Shown: in pieces, positions 23,331 through 35,287 of the stretch | Numbering within the stretch: the first letter of the stretch is position 1 | How the letters are laid out: every line of letters begins with the position of its first letter | Source: Takakia lepidozioides | Lineage: Eukaryota > Streptophyta > Takakiopsida > Takakiales > Takakiaceae | Direction: 5' to 3' | Length of the DNA stretch: 64,000 nt | NCBI GenBank assembly: GCA_030704615.1 | Contig: CM060733.1 | Location: 54,870,001-54,934,000, forward strand | Translations under genes and position numbers: made by a program | The notes under the pieces: generated by a model | What the model was told of the DNA's origin: nothing | Seen by the model: the letters and a program-made list of their open reading frames with translations, nothing else | Database searches by the model: none

Positions 23331-24775
23331 GAGGTGCTTGATGAGATGGAAAAACAGGGTGAAATAGGTCGAAGAAGAAGGTGCCCTCACCACATTGTCC
23401 TTGACCTTGTGTCATGACCCATGGAGGATTTGACCGACCATGAAACACCCAACTCAACTTATCACACTAGTTTCTATGCTCAATTGCATCTGCTACTCTG
23501 ATAAAAGGGGAAAACAGGTTGAAATGTGTTGAAGAATGCCTGGACTAGCAGTGCCTGATCTGTCAGTCTGCCTTCCGCACAAACATGCCCAGAAGTGCCA
23601 GAAGAGGCATTGTGGACTCCCTCTCTTGATCCTCTTTCAGAAGCTGTGGTCATGGTTGAGGTGCCTGATTCTATCAACTGTGCCGCTGCAGCTGCTGCCT
23701 TTAGTTGACCATCTACCCACGCAGGTTTATTGTAGCTATTGATCCACATGGAATCATAGGTCATCTGGAGCTTGAAGTCCGGCCCTCTTGGATGAATCTG
23801 TCCACCCACACACTATCCCTGCTCCTTCAGCTATCCATGCCTCTGCACAAATCATACATACATCCTTGCCTTGCTACTATCATGACAGCCTAGATTTGTT
23901 CTGGGAAACACCCAACTCAACTTATCACACTAGTTCCTATGCTCAATTGCATCTGCTACTCTCTGTAATCCAACAGGCATTCACCTTTTTGCCTCGATTG
24001 TCCCACCATTGACTGGGGTCAGAAAAGTATTCATTCCACAGCTTCTCCTCGTCTCTGGTACTTGTTTCTGCATACTTCCCTGTTGTCACATTGGCAGTAT
24101 CATGTCAAACTCACTCCAAACAGGGTGAAATGTGTTGAAGAAGCTGCCTTCATTAGCAGAGTAAACGTGACCCTTTCGGGTATCACCCCTTCCAGTATCA
24201 TTTGCTCATAGATCTCCAGAGCCTCCCTACCATACCCATGCTGAGCATATCCCGTGATCATGGCTTCCAAGAGACCACATCTTGTTGAGTTACATTGTCA
24301 AACACTTTGCGCGCTTCTACATTTAGCATACGGGCTGTCTCCAGAATGATAGGTCAGAAAAGTATTCATTCCACAGCTTCTCCTCGTCTCTGTTACCTGT
24401 TTCTGCATACTTCCCTGTTGTCACATTGGCAGTATCATGTCAAACTCACTCCAAACAGGGTGAAATGTGTTGAAGAATGTGCCTTCATTAGCAGAGTAAA
24501 CGTGACCATGTCGGGTATCACCCCTTCCAATATCATTTGCTCATAGATCTCCAGAGCCTACCTACCATACCCATGCTGAGCATATCCCGTGATCATCATG
24601 GCGTTCCAAGAAACCACATCTTGTTGAGTTACATTGTCAAACACTTTGCGCACTTCTACATTTAGCATACGGGCTATCTCCAGAATGATATCTGACCCAA
24701 TTCTAGCTTTGATGATGTTAGCATGTACCTCTGTGCCCTTTTCAAGAGCTTGGAGGCTCTCACACGCACGAAGAA
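23331..24775 (-). pseudogene. Upstream fragments of PPR sequence with local duplications
   Basis: Around 23640-23480 the minus strand repeats the N-terminal segment of the PPR gene (MTTASERGSREGVHNASSG against MTTASGRGSREGVNNASSG at 23326). From about 24018 a ~335-bp unit occurs twice (24018-24352 and 24353-24690). Each copy contains a PPR fragment (VTQQDVVSW, MITGYAQHGYGR, LEIYEQMILEGVIP). Another fragment (KGTEVHANIIKARIG) lies at about 24770-24690. None of these is in a continuous frame. Confidence 0.65.
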
Positions 24776-27700
24776 CGCCCTTGGTGTGCCGAATCGCCTC
24801 CTTGGTTCACAATGCGCAGCGCCCCTTCAGGCCATTCAAGAAAACTTCGGGTCAAGAAAGATTCTGGGTTTTCGGGCAGTCCGGGCAGGTTCGACGAAAA
24901 TTGACGACGACGAAACGTGGCGACGATGACGTGGCACTATGGCACCCTATTCCTGCTCTACGCTAAACTAGCTTCCGACCTTCGGTCGTCGCTAGAACAA
25001 TCCCTAAGTTCTAGCTTAACAAGTTTTAGTGCATAATGTTAGTTTTAAACACTCGTTCGCCTGCCCCTGCCCGACTTCCTCGCCATTTTCCCTCGCCTCC
25101 TTCCTTCACGCCATAGCCAGAGGAGCACACTCGGAGCCAGGAGTCAGGAGCACATTGCGCTGCCCTCCTGGAGCTGCTCGCGTTGTGAAGGTTTGACCAA
25201 GGTGGGGCCAATGCAGAGGGTACAGAGAAACAAGCAGTAGCAGTTTAACAACGAAACCATCGGCAACGATGCCGCCAAGAGAGGAAGAAACAGAAGAGAT
25301 ATCCGGGATTGTGATATGATTCCATCTACGGATTCCCACACCTCACCAGTTGCCAGTATCAACACAAGAAGAACTGGTAAAGGACAGTACACCATTATAC
25401 AACAACAGCTCCGTAGAGTTAAATCCTGAGGACATTTTGTTCAACAAATGCTTCAGAATCACATAAGAGATTCTAATGTGCCTCAAAAAAGTTCTACCTT
25501 GCAGACATTTGTCTCCATCAAATCAAAGAGATACGACCTTTCTTTAAATTTTCTCAATGGCTGGCACATGCATGTACTTGAGACTCATATATCTGGCCTG
25601 CATAGTGGTTCTAAATAGAAGTTGCACTTCCTCCAGGTTGTAAACACTGAGGTACTTTCTTCAGAAATGAAGGCTACATAAAATAAAGTTAAACATCCTA
25701 GAAGCTTGCAGGGTGTCATTGGAGACGAGACCTAGAAACACTTAAGGTTGAGGTGCTTCATCTTTTCCCATCTATCATGCACCTTTGCATGCCTAGAGAA
25801 AGAGGATTAAAGAGACATTGTACACAAAGCGCCACTATCATCTGATGCTGTCCAAGCTCCAGTGTCTGCATGACCTTTGAAACCACAGAAATAGACTGTG
25901 CGTGCTATCAGTTGGGCATAAATCTGTGTTTCAAGTTTTTAAGCTCTGCACAATTCTCAGGTTGTGTTGCACATAACTGAATATTTGTATTCAGCTCACA
26001 AATTATTGGATAAGGTGAAATTTTCTGTTTCGTTTTTCATGAATTTGATAGCATCTAGAGTCATGCATCCTCGTCTTCTCCTTATTCAGCTAGCAAATAC
26101 AATGCAATTTTGGTAGCGCATCAAGATTTTTTCTTTTCATTCTTTTACCACAGAGGTATGTCAGAGAGGAGTCTCTAGGTTTCCAGGATTCAGAGATCTT
26201 TCCTTTCAACCCTGGGGCTTTGGCTGACCAACAGTCCCCACATATGTTGGACTCCCCTAGAAACACATGGAGCTACTTCTACCCACATGTGAAGTATAAA
26301 CACATCTGCCTTTTTTACATGGGCAGTGTAGTTATTTTTCGTCATACACGTATTCAGATGAACTTCAAGTTGGTCAACTGATAATTGGCCATTGTGATGC
26401 CATAATAGATCTGGTTGGTGTGCAGGCAGAGCTGCGAATGCAAGGCCTTCTGAATGTAGTGGTTCATAATCTCTCGGTAAGGTTTGTCTACCTTGCCACA
26501 CAAGGTTTTCTGTCCTTAAGTGCAATGTGGATACTACCTTTCTGCCATACGTTCCCACTGATGTAAACATACATAATCATCTTTACACACCTTTTAGACT
26601 AGCCAATTAGGACATCAAAAAGTTGCAATTGAAGTGATGGGAAGAGCATGGAAAGAGATTCTGAGCCAGGCCACGCTTGGCCATAGATTCTCAACCACCA
26701 GAACTTTGTCGCCACTCTAGCACTATTCAAGGGCCAAAACATGCACAGAGTGGTGATTTGTCAAGCATGTACCTTTCTCTACATCTTTGAAAGTATAACC
26801 TGAGAGGGTCTTTCGAGTTTTATTTGTACGTAGGTAATTGTGACATTACTACTTGATCTTAGTGTATAAATAAAGACTGACAAGCTGTCAATGGATGGAT
26901 ATTTCAGTACATATCCTTTACTCCATTTTTTGAACTGGTGGGAGAGGCTTCATAGCTTTTATCAAAATGCAAAGACTCTGACTATGGTTGCTGAATATAT
27001 TCAGAAGTGTTGCCAGGCCTTGGCATACAAGAATCTACCATCACGATTAAAATCCTAGACACACTGAATCACTAAAGTGGCTGAAATGGCTGAGTCAATG
27101 GATACATCTCGGCTGGATTAACATTAGTTGCCCTGTGGGTCTGGGTGGCCACAGCCAGGAATGGTGACAACTGAGCTTCTTATGTCTGGGGGGTGACACC
27201 CGCCAAGTACTAAATCTTCACATCCTTGCCCTCTTTCCTACCCCTCACCCTCAGGTTGGTAGTCAGTACAATGTTTCTTCTGTAGGGGCATGAACATAGC
27301 CAGGTGAATCCAACCATATGGATGTTGGAGCAAGGTCAACTAAGTAAGAAACAAGCATATTTTATGATTCGTAAGTTTACAACAATATTGATACCTCATG
27401 AGAAGGAAAATGATTTCATTAGTGGCAGGCCTCTTCTGAGTAGCTCTCATAACAGTTTTCAGGGAGTGTGAAGGATTGTTAGGACCAGGATTGGGTTGGG
27501 TCTAGGTTGGTGGCAATGCCAGAATAGACACGAACAGCCAAACCCAAGTCTCTGATGAATCCAAGGGTGTGCTTCAGCCTGGTTTTTTCCTTCAAAGTAC
27601 TTCCATCGATGGCTTAACCTTGTACTGATTCCTTTACATACTAAATATCATCCCAACTTCAAGTATGCTAGGACATTGTTTAGTTAGGTTGTTTCCTGCC

Positions 27701-27855
27701 TACGCTCTAAAAATGTTTGAATCCAGATTTTTTGGTTTCGTTGGTGCCTGTGTGTGGGGGATGATGAGGTCTAAAAAAGATTTTGCTCTGTGCTTATTGA
27801 ATGGGTGCTATTGTAACTCGGCTCCTCCCCATCTCTATCCCCCTCCCTTGTCTAA
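24776..27855. other. Intergenic stretch, no gene recognised
   Basis: An ORF at 25144-25395 (minus) starts with a signal-peptide-like run (MVYCPLPVLLVLILATG) and one at 26190-26570 (minus) is 126 codons, but neither shows a family or splice support. 26000-27850 is AT-rich with no repeat noted. Confidence 0.4.
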
Positions 27856-29460
27856 TAATTGTTTGCTGAAAAGGGGAATTGCATCGATGATGAATTAAGC
27901 TATCCTTGCGCTTTGACTGGGGGCCTGAAACAGGCCCCCCGTGAAGACAAGAAACTGTCCAGTATGCTAATCCTGGCACTGAGATTGCTTCCCCCCCCCC
28001 CCCGTTTTTTTTCCAGTTGTTTCAGTCTGATGATAGATCTGTGCTGCTTTTGAGGTTTGAGCAATGGTCAAGGATGTCAAAAAAAAGGGCTGACATTGTC
28101 CTAAAGGGCTGACATTCCTTGTGGAAGCAAAAAACCCTGAGACGTTGTTGCTTCGCAATAGTTCCTTAATTGGACAATGTATTCTTACATGGTGTTGCCT
28201 CTCTCTAGACTGGATTGGTAGATACATACGTGATGTCTGAAGGGAAGTAACCCATCCCCGCATTGGTGGATGATACTTTCTGCAGGTTGGTTGAATAGCA
28301 GATGAATTGAACAGCCAGGGATGGTAGAAATACGTTTTAGACTATTCAAGCTGGTCTGATCAGGTGTCTTTGTTTGTCTTTGACACTCCTCACTGAGAAC
28401 TGCGCAATGTTGCACCTTCTAATAATTGTTTGCCAAAGAGGGGGATTGCATTGATGATGAATTAAGCCATCCTTGTGCTTTGACTGGGGATCTTTTCAGC
28501 CCCCTTGTGTAGACAAGAAACTGTCCAGTATGCTAATCCCTTTTTCAAGTTGTTTCAGTCTGATGCTAGGTCTGTGCTGCTTTTGGAAGATTAAGCAATG
28601 GTCAAGGATGTCGAAAATTTTGCGTTATCTTTCCGAAAGGGCAGAAATGCCTTGTGGAAGCAAAAACCCTGAGACCTTGTTGCTTTGCAACAGTTCCTTA
28701 ATTGGACAATGTATTCTAACATGGCCATGCTTCTATCTAGACTCGATTGGTGGATACACAGGTGATGGTTGAAGGGAAGATTAACCCATCCTGGCATAGG
28801 TGGATGTTACTTTCTGCAGGTTGGTTGAACAGCAGATGAATTGAACAGCCAGGATGCTACAAATACTTTTTAGACTATTCAATCAGAGAGAAGTGCTCAA
28901 TGTTGCCATCTTGAAAGGCAGTCTACCCTACATGGTTCCCCTCCATTGTTTAATGATTGTTTGCTGAAGAGGGAGATTGCATCGATGATGAATTAAGTTA
29001 TCCTTGCACTTTGACTGGGGATCTTTCAGGCCCCCGGTGGAGACAAGAAACTGTCCAGTATGCTAATCCTGGCACTGAGATGGGCCCCCTTCTTTTTTTT
29101 TGTTAAGTTGCTTCAGTCTCATGATAGATCTGCGCTGCTTTTTCCTGATGAAGCAATGGTCAAGGATGTCGAAAATTTTGCATTATCTTTCCGAAAGGGC
29201 AGAAACGCCTTGTGGAAGCAGAAACCCTGAGACCTTGTTGCTTGGCAGCAGTTCCTTCATTGGACAATGTGTTATAACATGTTTAGACTCAATTGGTGGA
29301 TATAAGATACATAGGTGATGTCTGAAAGGAAGATTAACCCATCCCCGCATTGGGTGGGTTTCTGCAGGTTGGTTGAACAGCAGTTGAAGTAACCAGCCAG
29401 GATGCTAGAATTACCTTTTAGACTATTGAAGCTGGGTTGATCAGGTGTCTTCGCACAGTG
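27856..29460 (+). repeat. Three tandem copies of a ~540-570-bp unit
   Basis: The block GCATCGATGATGAATTAAG followed by CTTTGACTGGGG and GACAAGAAACTGTCCAGTAT starts at about 27860, 28428 and 28970. Further shared blocks are GCAATGGTCAAGGATGTC, GGACAATGTATTCT and TTCTGCAGGTTGGTTGAA. Copies differ by many substitutions and small indels; the first has a C run of about 16 at 27989-28004. Two copies encode MVKDVENFALSFRKGRNALW followed by stops, so a once-coding unit is possible. Confidence 0.75.
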
Positions 29461-30085
29461 AACATCACCACAATCCACGATCTCACCTAACCATTGACAC
29501 CCGTCACAGCGAAGTGCGCGATGTTGTGTCTTGAAAGGCCATTTACATGATCCTTGCTTCTTGTGAGCCATGTTGGCAGCATCAGTGTAGGAGCTCATAA
29601 ATGTTGTCAGTTGGGTGACTGAACACATCAGGGGGTGCAAATCTTGTCAGTTGGGTGAACTGACGTGAATCAATTGCGGGCTGTTATTGTTGGCCTGGCA
29701 CCTCAGGCAAAAGAAAGTGCATTTCAAAGTTGATGGGCCTTTGAAGTCATCAATCACTACTACGAAGGGGCAGCAAGCTTGCGGGACGAGAATGGGAAAT
29801 AGTTATGAACGACCTAGGTCATCAATTTTTCTTCAGAGTTGCCCTTTGAACCTTTTCCTTGAACTCCACCTGTATGTTTGAGGTGCCCAGGGTACCGGAC
29901 CAAGGAAATTTTTGTTCTAATCACATAGCTTAGTCCCCATCCATCTGACCAGCCTTATGTAGGCTCCTGTTGTAAGCTTCCAATTATGTTGCATCCAGCA
30001 GGAGATTAGACTTCCTTCAGCATCAAACGATGCTACAAGAAAATGGCAGAAATACTTGTGGATCAGCTTCAGTATTATACCAGGC
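29461..30085. other. Spacer with decaying end of the triplicated repeat
   Basis: No recognised coding sequence. It contains a short direct repeat, AATNTTGTCAGTTGGGTGA, near 29597 and 29640. The right part should be MAT1 3' UTR. Confidence 0.4.
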
Positions 30086-31376
30086 TCAGTTCACCCACAT
30101 ACTCATGAAGGCCTCTTCAAACGCCCGTCTGCGACCAAGTTCCGGAATCCAGCCCCCAGCTTTTGCTCCCCTTTCTTCTCGCAAGCGCTGAGCCTCTTCA
30201 TCTTCAGGTCCACCATTGCATGAGGTGGGGCCTAAAGGCACAGGTTGTCCTGCAGGCCTAGGTTGAACGTACATGCCAGCACCTGGCATTGTCGGAGCAT
30301 ACTGGCCACCGCCAACCTGTGCATTATGAGCCACCACCTTGCATTCACCATGTGACAACAGTTCAGTGCCTTGCCCAATACTGTGATATGCAAGTTCCAT
30401 GAAGTGTCTGACTGCTAGGTAGTCATTCATAAACACTGCACGAAAGGTAGATACCGGATGTATGGCCACCCACACATACTGGAAGTATGCAACTAGAAGC
30501 CTTTGTGCTGAATGTAGGGCTCAAGAAATTGAGGGTTGCAACTAGGGTAGAATATGCTTGTGTTCGCACAGGTTTTACAGATGAAGTACCTGCGCTGGTG
30601 CTGGTGGAGGTGACGCCGTCGCCACAGGAGCACCTTGCTCTATCCTCAGGGCGGCTGCTTGTTCTTCAGCCTGCACCATCACATCCCACCCTCCCAAATC
30701 AGCTCAACCACTTTCGGAGTTGTCACATTCTCAACTAATCAAAAAGGGCAGCAGTGTCAGTCTCATTGATGGTTACACGATTCAGGAGTGTCGATTAAAT
30801 GAGAGACAAAGAGAGAGAGAGACCTTTCGGGCACGAGAAGCAACAATCTGTTCAGCATTTTCTTCTTGATATCTCGCGATCATCTCTTCAGTCTTCTGTA
30901 TATCAACTCCCTCTACCAAATTGAATACTGTACCAGACAAGCACAAGCCAACACATCCCGTCCCGTGTCGTGAGAGGGGGGAGGGGCCGTGGATCGTCAA
31001 GGAGGGGAGTGCTGCAAAGCCTACTCATGATGGAACTATCCAACTTACTTATGTCTTCAACCTCCTCCAGATAGTCATTGTAGTCTCGAAGTGATGGAAA
31101 ATCGTCCTCTCGTTTATTGAACCTGCACAACCACGAAAGTCCGCAAGCCCTTTCAGATCATTCTTTAAAACTTATATTACAGGTTCAATCCACAACATCT
31201 CGCAAATCCAAACAACCACTCCGAAGCAGGTGAAAACAAGATACAACATGGATGTACAAGCTTACAAGTTCTGAATTCTCCGACGCACAGAAATCTCCTT
31301 GATCATTTCGCAGTGTTCGGCTTGTCCTTCCTGATCAACGCACTCTCTCAGACATTTCTGTGCTCTCAACTCCAGG
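30086..31376 (-). CDS. MAT1: MAT1-like CDK-activating-kinase assembly factor, five exons, 5' end open
   Basis: Exons 31266-31376, 31049-31122, 30824-30927, 30590-30670 and 30086-30316 join with GT-AG junctions and consistent phases into about 200 codons. The conserved core reads VRRRIQNLFNKREDDFPSLR, then DYNDYLEEVEDI, then FNLVEGVDIQKTEEMIARYQ and EENAEQIVASRARK. The C-terminus (QPRPAGQPVPLG, RGAKAGGWIPELGRRRAFEE, AFMSMW) matches plant MAT1. MAT1 holds CDK7-type kinase and cyclin H together in the CAK module of TFIIH. Animal MAT1 has an N-terminal RING; none was found upstream here, and my recollection is that plant MAT1 proteins are short and lack it. An in-frame ATG at 31306-31304 could be the start, but the exon stays open 5' to an acceptor-like TAG at 31379-31377, so a further exon is possible. 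Confidence 0.8.
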
Positions 31377-31683
31377 CTAGGAAGAAAGAGGGAGAGAGAT
31401 GGATCTCACAGCGTTACAAGGTTGAATTGGGCCGTTAGCGACCCCAACCTAACCTAAAACCGAGTTCCTAACCTAAACTCCAAACCTCAAACCTAACCTA
31501 AAACTGAGCTCCGACCAGCCTACTGTGAAAAATAAACGAAAAGAAAAATCAGTATTATTATTATTATCATTATTATACTTATGTTGGGCAGGTGTTGGAA
31601 GGGCAGAGAGAGTTGACCCTGGGTTACCGTTAACCAGCGAGCGTGCCAATAACGGTCACGTCGTTCCCCCACTGCTGCGGAGG

Positions 31684-31720
<37 letters not shown>

Positions 31721-31956
31721 TAGTCAAGGCACAGTGAGACAGCAGCTCGTTCTGATTCCTGAGCTAAGTATGGGGGCTGCATCGTGACATGCTGCGAGAA
31801 GAGAGTGGGATCAGAGCTGACATCTCACCATGTCTTTGATGCTTTTGCGAGGTGGATGCTGAGGGCGAGTTCAAGAGGAAGGAAGGGGGGAGCTGACGCA
31901 TGTATAAGATTGGAAAGTGCTGTAAAGGCTGAGGGAGCTAGAGGAAGAGAGTGAGC
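31377..31956. other. MAT1-SAUR intergenic region with telomere-like and GA repeats
   Basis: At 31439-31512 there are many CCTAA/CTAAAC motifs (CCTAACCTAAAACCGAG, AACCTCAAACCTAACCTAA). A (GA)n run of about 32 nt lies at 31685-31717. The region separates divergent genes and may hold both promoters. Confidence 0.55.
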
Positions 31957-32451
31957 ATGAAGGGCAAGGCAATGGAACGGATGATCAGGAAGTGGGAAAG
32001 TAGACGGAGTGGCAGGGTGGGGGATGAGGACGATGACCTGCACCCACCCCTCCTGCAGAAGCGATCACGGCATTCTTCGTCAGAGAACGCATTGTCGGAT
32101 TCTGATGGTGTATCCTGCGTGAGCTTTGCCAAAAGGCCTAAGAATCTGGTGACGGTGCTTGTGGGTAAGGAGCGTCAAGTGTTCAAGGTGGAGCCTCAGA
32201 TATTGGAGCATGCGTTGTTCCAGTGCCTACTCCAAAAGACCAGGGCTGGCAGAGAATCTGCAATCCGGTGGGATGACAAGGAGAATAACTTTGGAGAGCT
32301 GGATCGGCGCAGGAAGTCCTACTCTGTGAAACAAATCATATGCCTGGATTGCGATGCCATTCTCTTCGAGCACCTTGTATGGCTGCTGAACAATGATGAT
32401 CCTGCCGTGCGGCAGCTCAACATTGACGAGCTGATGGAATTCTACGAGTAG
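31957..32451 (+). CDS. SAUR-like small protein (164 aa)
   Basis: Intact single-exon ORF from ATG 31957. A basic N-terminus with a Ser/Asp-rich segment (KRSRHSSSENALSDSDG) precedes a SAUR-type core: VLVGKERQVFKVEPQILEHA, then LFQCLLQ, then CDAILFEHLVWLLNNDDP and IDELMEFYE. The pattern (V-G-x-x-x-x-x-F-x-V ... LxHxLFQxLL ... CDxxLFEHLLWLL) fits the longer SAUR-like proteins of plants, small auxin-upregulated RNAs that in land plants regulate PP2C phosphatases and cell expansion. Lack of introns is typical. The function in this organism is unknown and the family call rests on motif resemblance. Confidence 0.6.
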   Translation: MKGKAMERMIRKWESRRSGRVGDEDDDLHPPLLQKRSRHSSSENALSDSDGVSCVSFAKRPKNLVTVLVGKERQVFKVEPQILEHALFQCLLQKTRAGRESAIRWDDKENNFGELDRRRKSYSVKQIICLDCDAILFEHLVWLLNNDDPAVRQLNIDELMEFYE

Positions 32452-34492
32452 AGATCCATTTGTTTGTTGGTGTGGATGAGTGATAGTAATATGTGGCTGC
32501 TGGACATACCGAGGTAAGCAGTGACAGTGAGCATTTCTATTTTAGAAATCGAATAGTAGAAGAAGAGAGAGCAGTCAAAATCACATTGTCTGCTGTGGAC
32601 TGTAGACAGCAATTGGATCCGGTTTCCCGCTTGCTGGTGCTAGAACTTAGATTGCAACTGCCCTCAACAAAAACAACTTGCAAAGAGACATAATAGTGCC
32701 ATTGACGTGGTCTAGCTGGTGAAGTATGGGACAGATACACTGGGACTATTTTTGCATGGGAGCTGTGGAGTAGCATAATACTAGTTCCAGTATGTTGCAA
32801 CAATTTGGTATCACTGCTCTGTTGGTTGGGCTGAAGTTCCTGTGTATGACTGACTGGGTGGCAGTGATACAGTCTTGGGAGGAGGATTGGACGACAGCTG
32901 ACCGCAGCATTTTCTATCTGGTAGTCCCAAGGGCTTTTCGAGCTCTTTGGGCAAGTTACAATTGTTAAGGTGGCAGAATTCTCTTTGTGACCTAGGCCAC
33001 TCCTGATATGTTTTAACTCATTTTTCTGGCTCTCTATCTCCTTTACTGAATGTGAGGGGGTTCAGCAGCTCCTAACAACAGGAATATAAACAGAAATGAT
33101 TTACATCTTGAGTGCACTGTCTGAACAGAATTGTGATGGGATAAAATCTGAAGGCGTTGTTGGCTTACAAAAACAGACATGAGCGTCCTGGCAGAGAGTT
33201 TCAGTAAGTTCCCTAGACAGTATTGAGCATGAGCATGTGTAGAACTAAACCTTGTGACAAAGCTGGTGGAGCCTAAATAGCAGTGCAACACCTTGTTTTT
33301 GTAACCATGATTAGTATTGCCACAAAGACGGCCTGATTAGATCTCTTATGCTACTAACAGATAAGAACACGTAGAAGCAAATGACGAATCGCAAGATTCA
33401 TGAGCATCGAGATATAAAAGCAATGATTAGTATTGCCACAAAGACGGCCTGATTTATGCTACTAACAGATAAGAACACGTAGAAGCAAATGACGAATCGC
33501 AAGATTCATGAGCATCGAGATATAAAAGCAAATTTTATAAAAGCTCTTGATCATGTGGACAGGTGAAACTCATAACAAACAAGCTATGGAAGTCCAATAT
33601 GGACACGAGGACGTCTTAAATAAAATGAAGAGTACCCAACCAGACAATGCTCTCTCTCACTTATTAGTTGATGAGTTGAGTAGCATGTTCTATACACAGC
33701 TCTATCAACCCCATAATGGACAGGTGAAACTAATCACAAACAAGCTACGGAAGTCCAATATGGACACGAGGAAGTCTTAAATGAAATGAAGAGTACCCAA
33801 CCAGACAATGCTCTCTTTCACTAACTAGTTGATGAGTGGAGTAACATGTTCCATAAGATGGCCAATATACACAGCTGTTGTAAAATCTCAAAGAACACTA
33901 GGGGGACCATACCCTTTTTCTGAATCTGCCAATAAAGAAGCAACTACATCTTTGTCAATTTACAATTTACAATGAACTGTGCAGTGTTGAGGAATCAATA
34001 GATGTGCAAACAAGGTGTTGATGAGCAGGAGTGTGGAACTCTCTTACTCTTACTCAATTTATCACCACCGCATTCCTCCCTTCCAGACTCACAGACCAGA
34101 CCTCAAGGTTTCTGCGACAACCACATCGCTCCACTCTGGATTGCGTGGAACAAACGTATCCTGCATACCCAAGCGCACAAGCACCCAGATGAACTCCTTG
34201 ACTCTATGCGACCATTGAGAGCATAGTTCCCCCATGAGGCCGATCTTGTGCGCTAGATTGATACGTTTTAAGCACTGGCTTTAGTGAATTGCGAGGATAC
34301 TAATTTGGCTCCTAGTACCGTGCTTGAGGCAACCCCTTCGCTTTAATTTCATTGATTTTGAGTCACATTGAAATCGCACTGGGGGTGAAAAGCACATGCC
34401 ACTTTAGATGCAGCTACAAGGAAAATACCCGTCGACACGTCCTCTCTGTCAACAAATAGTAGTGTCAAGCACACAAAACAAAAGCTTTCTGT
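32452..34492. other. Intergenic stretch with two local tandem duplications
   Basis: 33307-33531 is a tandem pair starting ATGATTAGTATTGCC; the second unit lacks the 8-nt AGATCTCT of the first (116 and about 108 bp). 33557-33876 is a second pair with period 161 starting GGACAGGTGAAACT, with scattered substitutions. No gene was recognised elsewhere. Confidence 0.7.
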
Positions 34493-34924
34493 TCAAGCAC
34501 ACCTGCTCAAAGATTGGACAGAATACACGCCCAATTCTGGACCAGCACGCAGCTTTCGACTGAGGACAAAGCTACAATCTTTCATAACAGAACAAAATTC
34601 CAGACCCTCAACAAAAAAATCGGCAACCATCCTTCGTACCGAGACGTAGCTGCACGTCGGAAGAACGAGCAGGTTCTGCTCACGAGCGTGCGCGAATGCA
34701 GCCTTGCAAAGCTCAGCAGCCAACCCCAGGCCACGCTTGCTGGCCGGAACATAGGTGTGTTGAACATCCATCACTTGCTTTGAATCTAATGAGGCGGCCG
34801 GCCTCATTTTGTACTGCAAGTATGCCACCCCATCTTGTGTCGAAAATCGCTGGCGCACGGAGTCCCACACAATGTCTGCCTTTCCTGCTCCTCCTCCCTG
34901 CACTGTGCTCCTTGCCATCGCCAT
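34493..34924 (-). CDS. NATD1-like GNAT-fold acetyltransferase (143 aa)
   Basis: Intact ORF from ATG 34924. The order of motifs fits the small NATD1/YjdJ-type N-acetyltransferase domain: an N-terminal strand pair (VAYLQYKM), a central MDVQHTYVPASKRGLGLAAE containing the acetyl-CoA pyrophosphate-binding loop (R-G-x-G-x-A), helix LCKAAFAHAREQNL and strand VLPTCSYVS. Plants carry a relative at At1g21770. The substrate is unknown for most members. The C-terminal tail is specific to this copy. The gene is divergent from the Dus gene, with a (TC)n tract at about 35036-35080 between them. Confidence 0.8.
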   Translation of the reverse strand: MAMARSTVQGGGAGKADIVWDSVRQRFSTQDGVAYLQYKMRPAASLDSKQVMDVQHTYVPASKRGLGLAAELCKAAFAHAREQNLLVLPTCSYVSVRRMVADFFVEGLEFCSVMKDCSFVLSRKLRAGPELGVYSVQSLSRCA

Positions 34925-35287
34925 CTCTCTCTCACAAACCCTCTTACAAACGTCCTTGCTTTCACCTCTTGGATTCCTCTACCTTCACTTATGGATGAAT
35001 ATTGGAACCCTAAAACCAGATTCATGAATTTCTGACTCTCTCTCTCTCTCTCCCTCCCTCCTTCTCTCTCGCTCGCTCGCTTTGTGTGTGTGCGTCAAAA
35101 TGATTGGTGGGTATTGAATGAGGGTTTGTGCTCGCCGTCTCGGTTATCGCCAGGAAGGTTGGTCCCGTTTGTTTTGCAGAGCTTCTTTTTTTCTGTTGTT
35201 TTGTGGGGATTTCCGATCCCAGAACTCCCCCACCTCCATAATTCACAGGAAAGCAGCCCTTGTGGGGGGGAGGGCCGCTAATATCTC

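Noticed and set aside
26190-26570. 126-codon minus-strand ORF
   Set aside because: No motif recognised and composition like the surrounding non-coding DNA.
31685-31717. (GA)n tract as a GAGA-factor promoter element
   Set aside because: Similar GA/TC microsatellites occur throughout the window (5100, 6991, 35036), so no regulatory role can be claimed from position.
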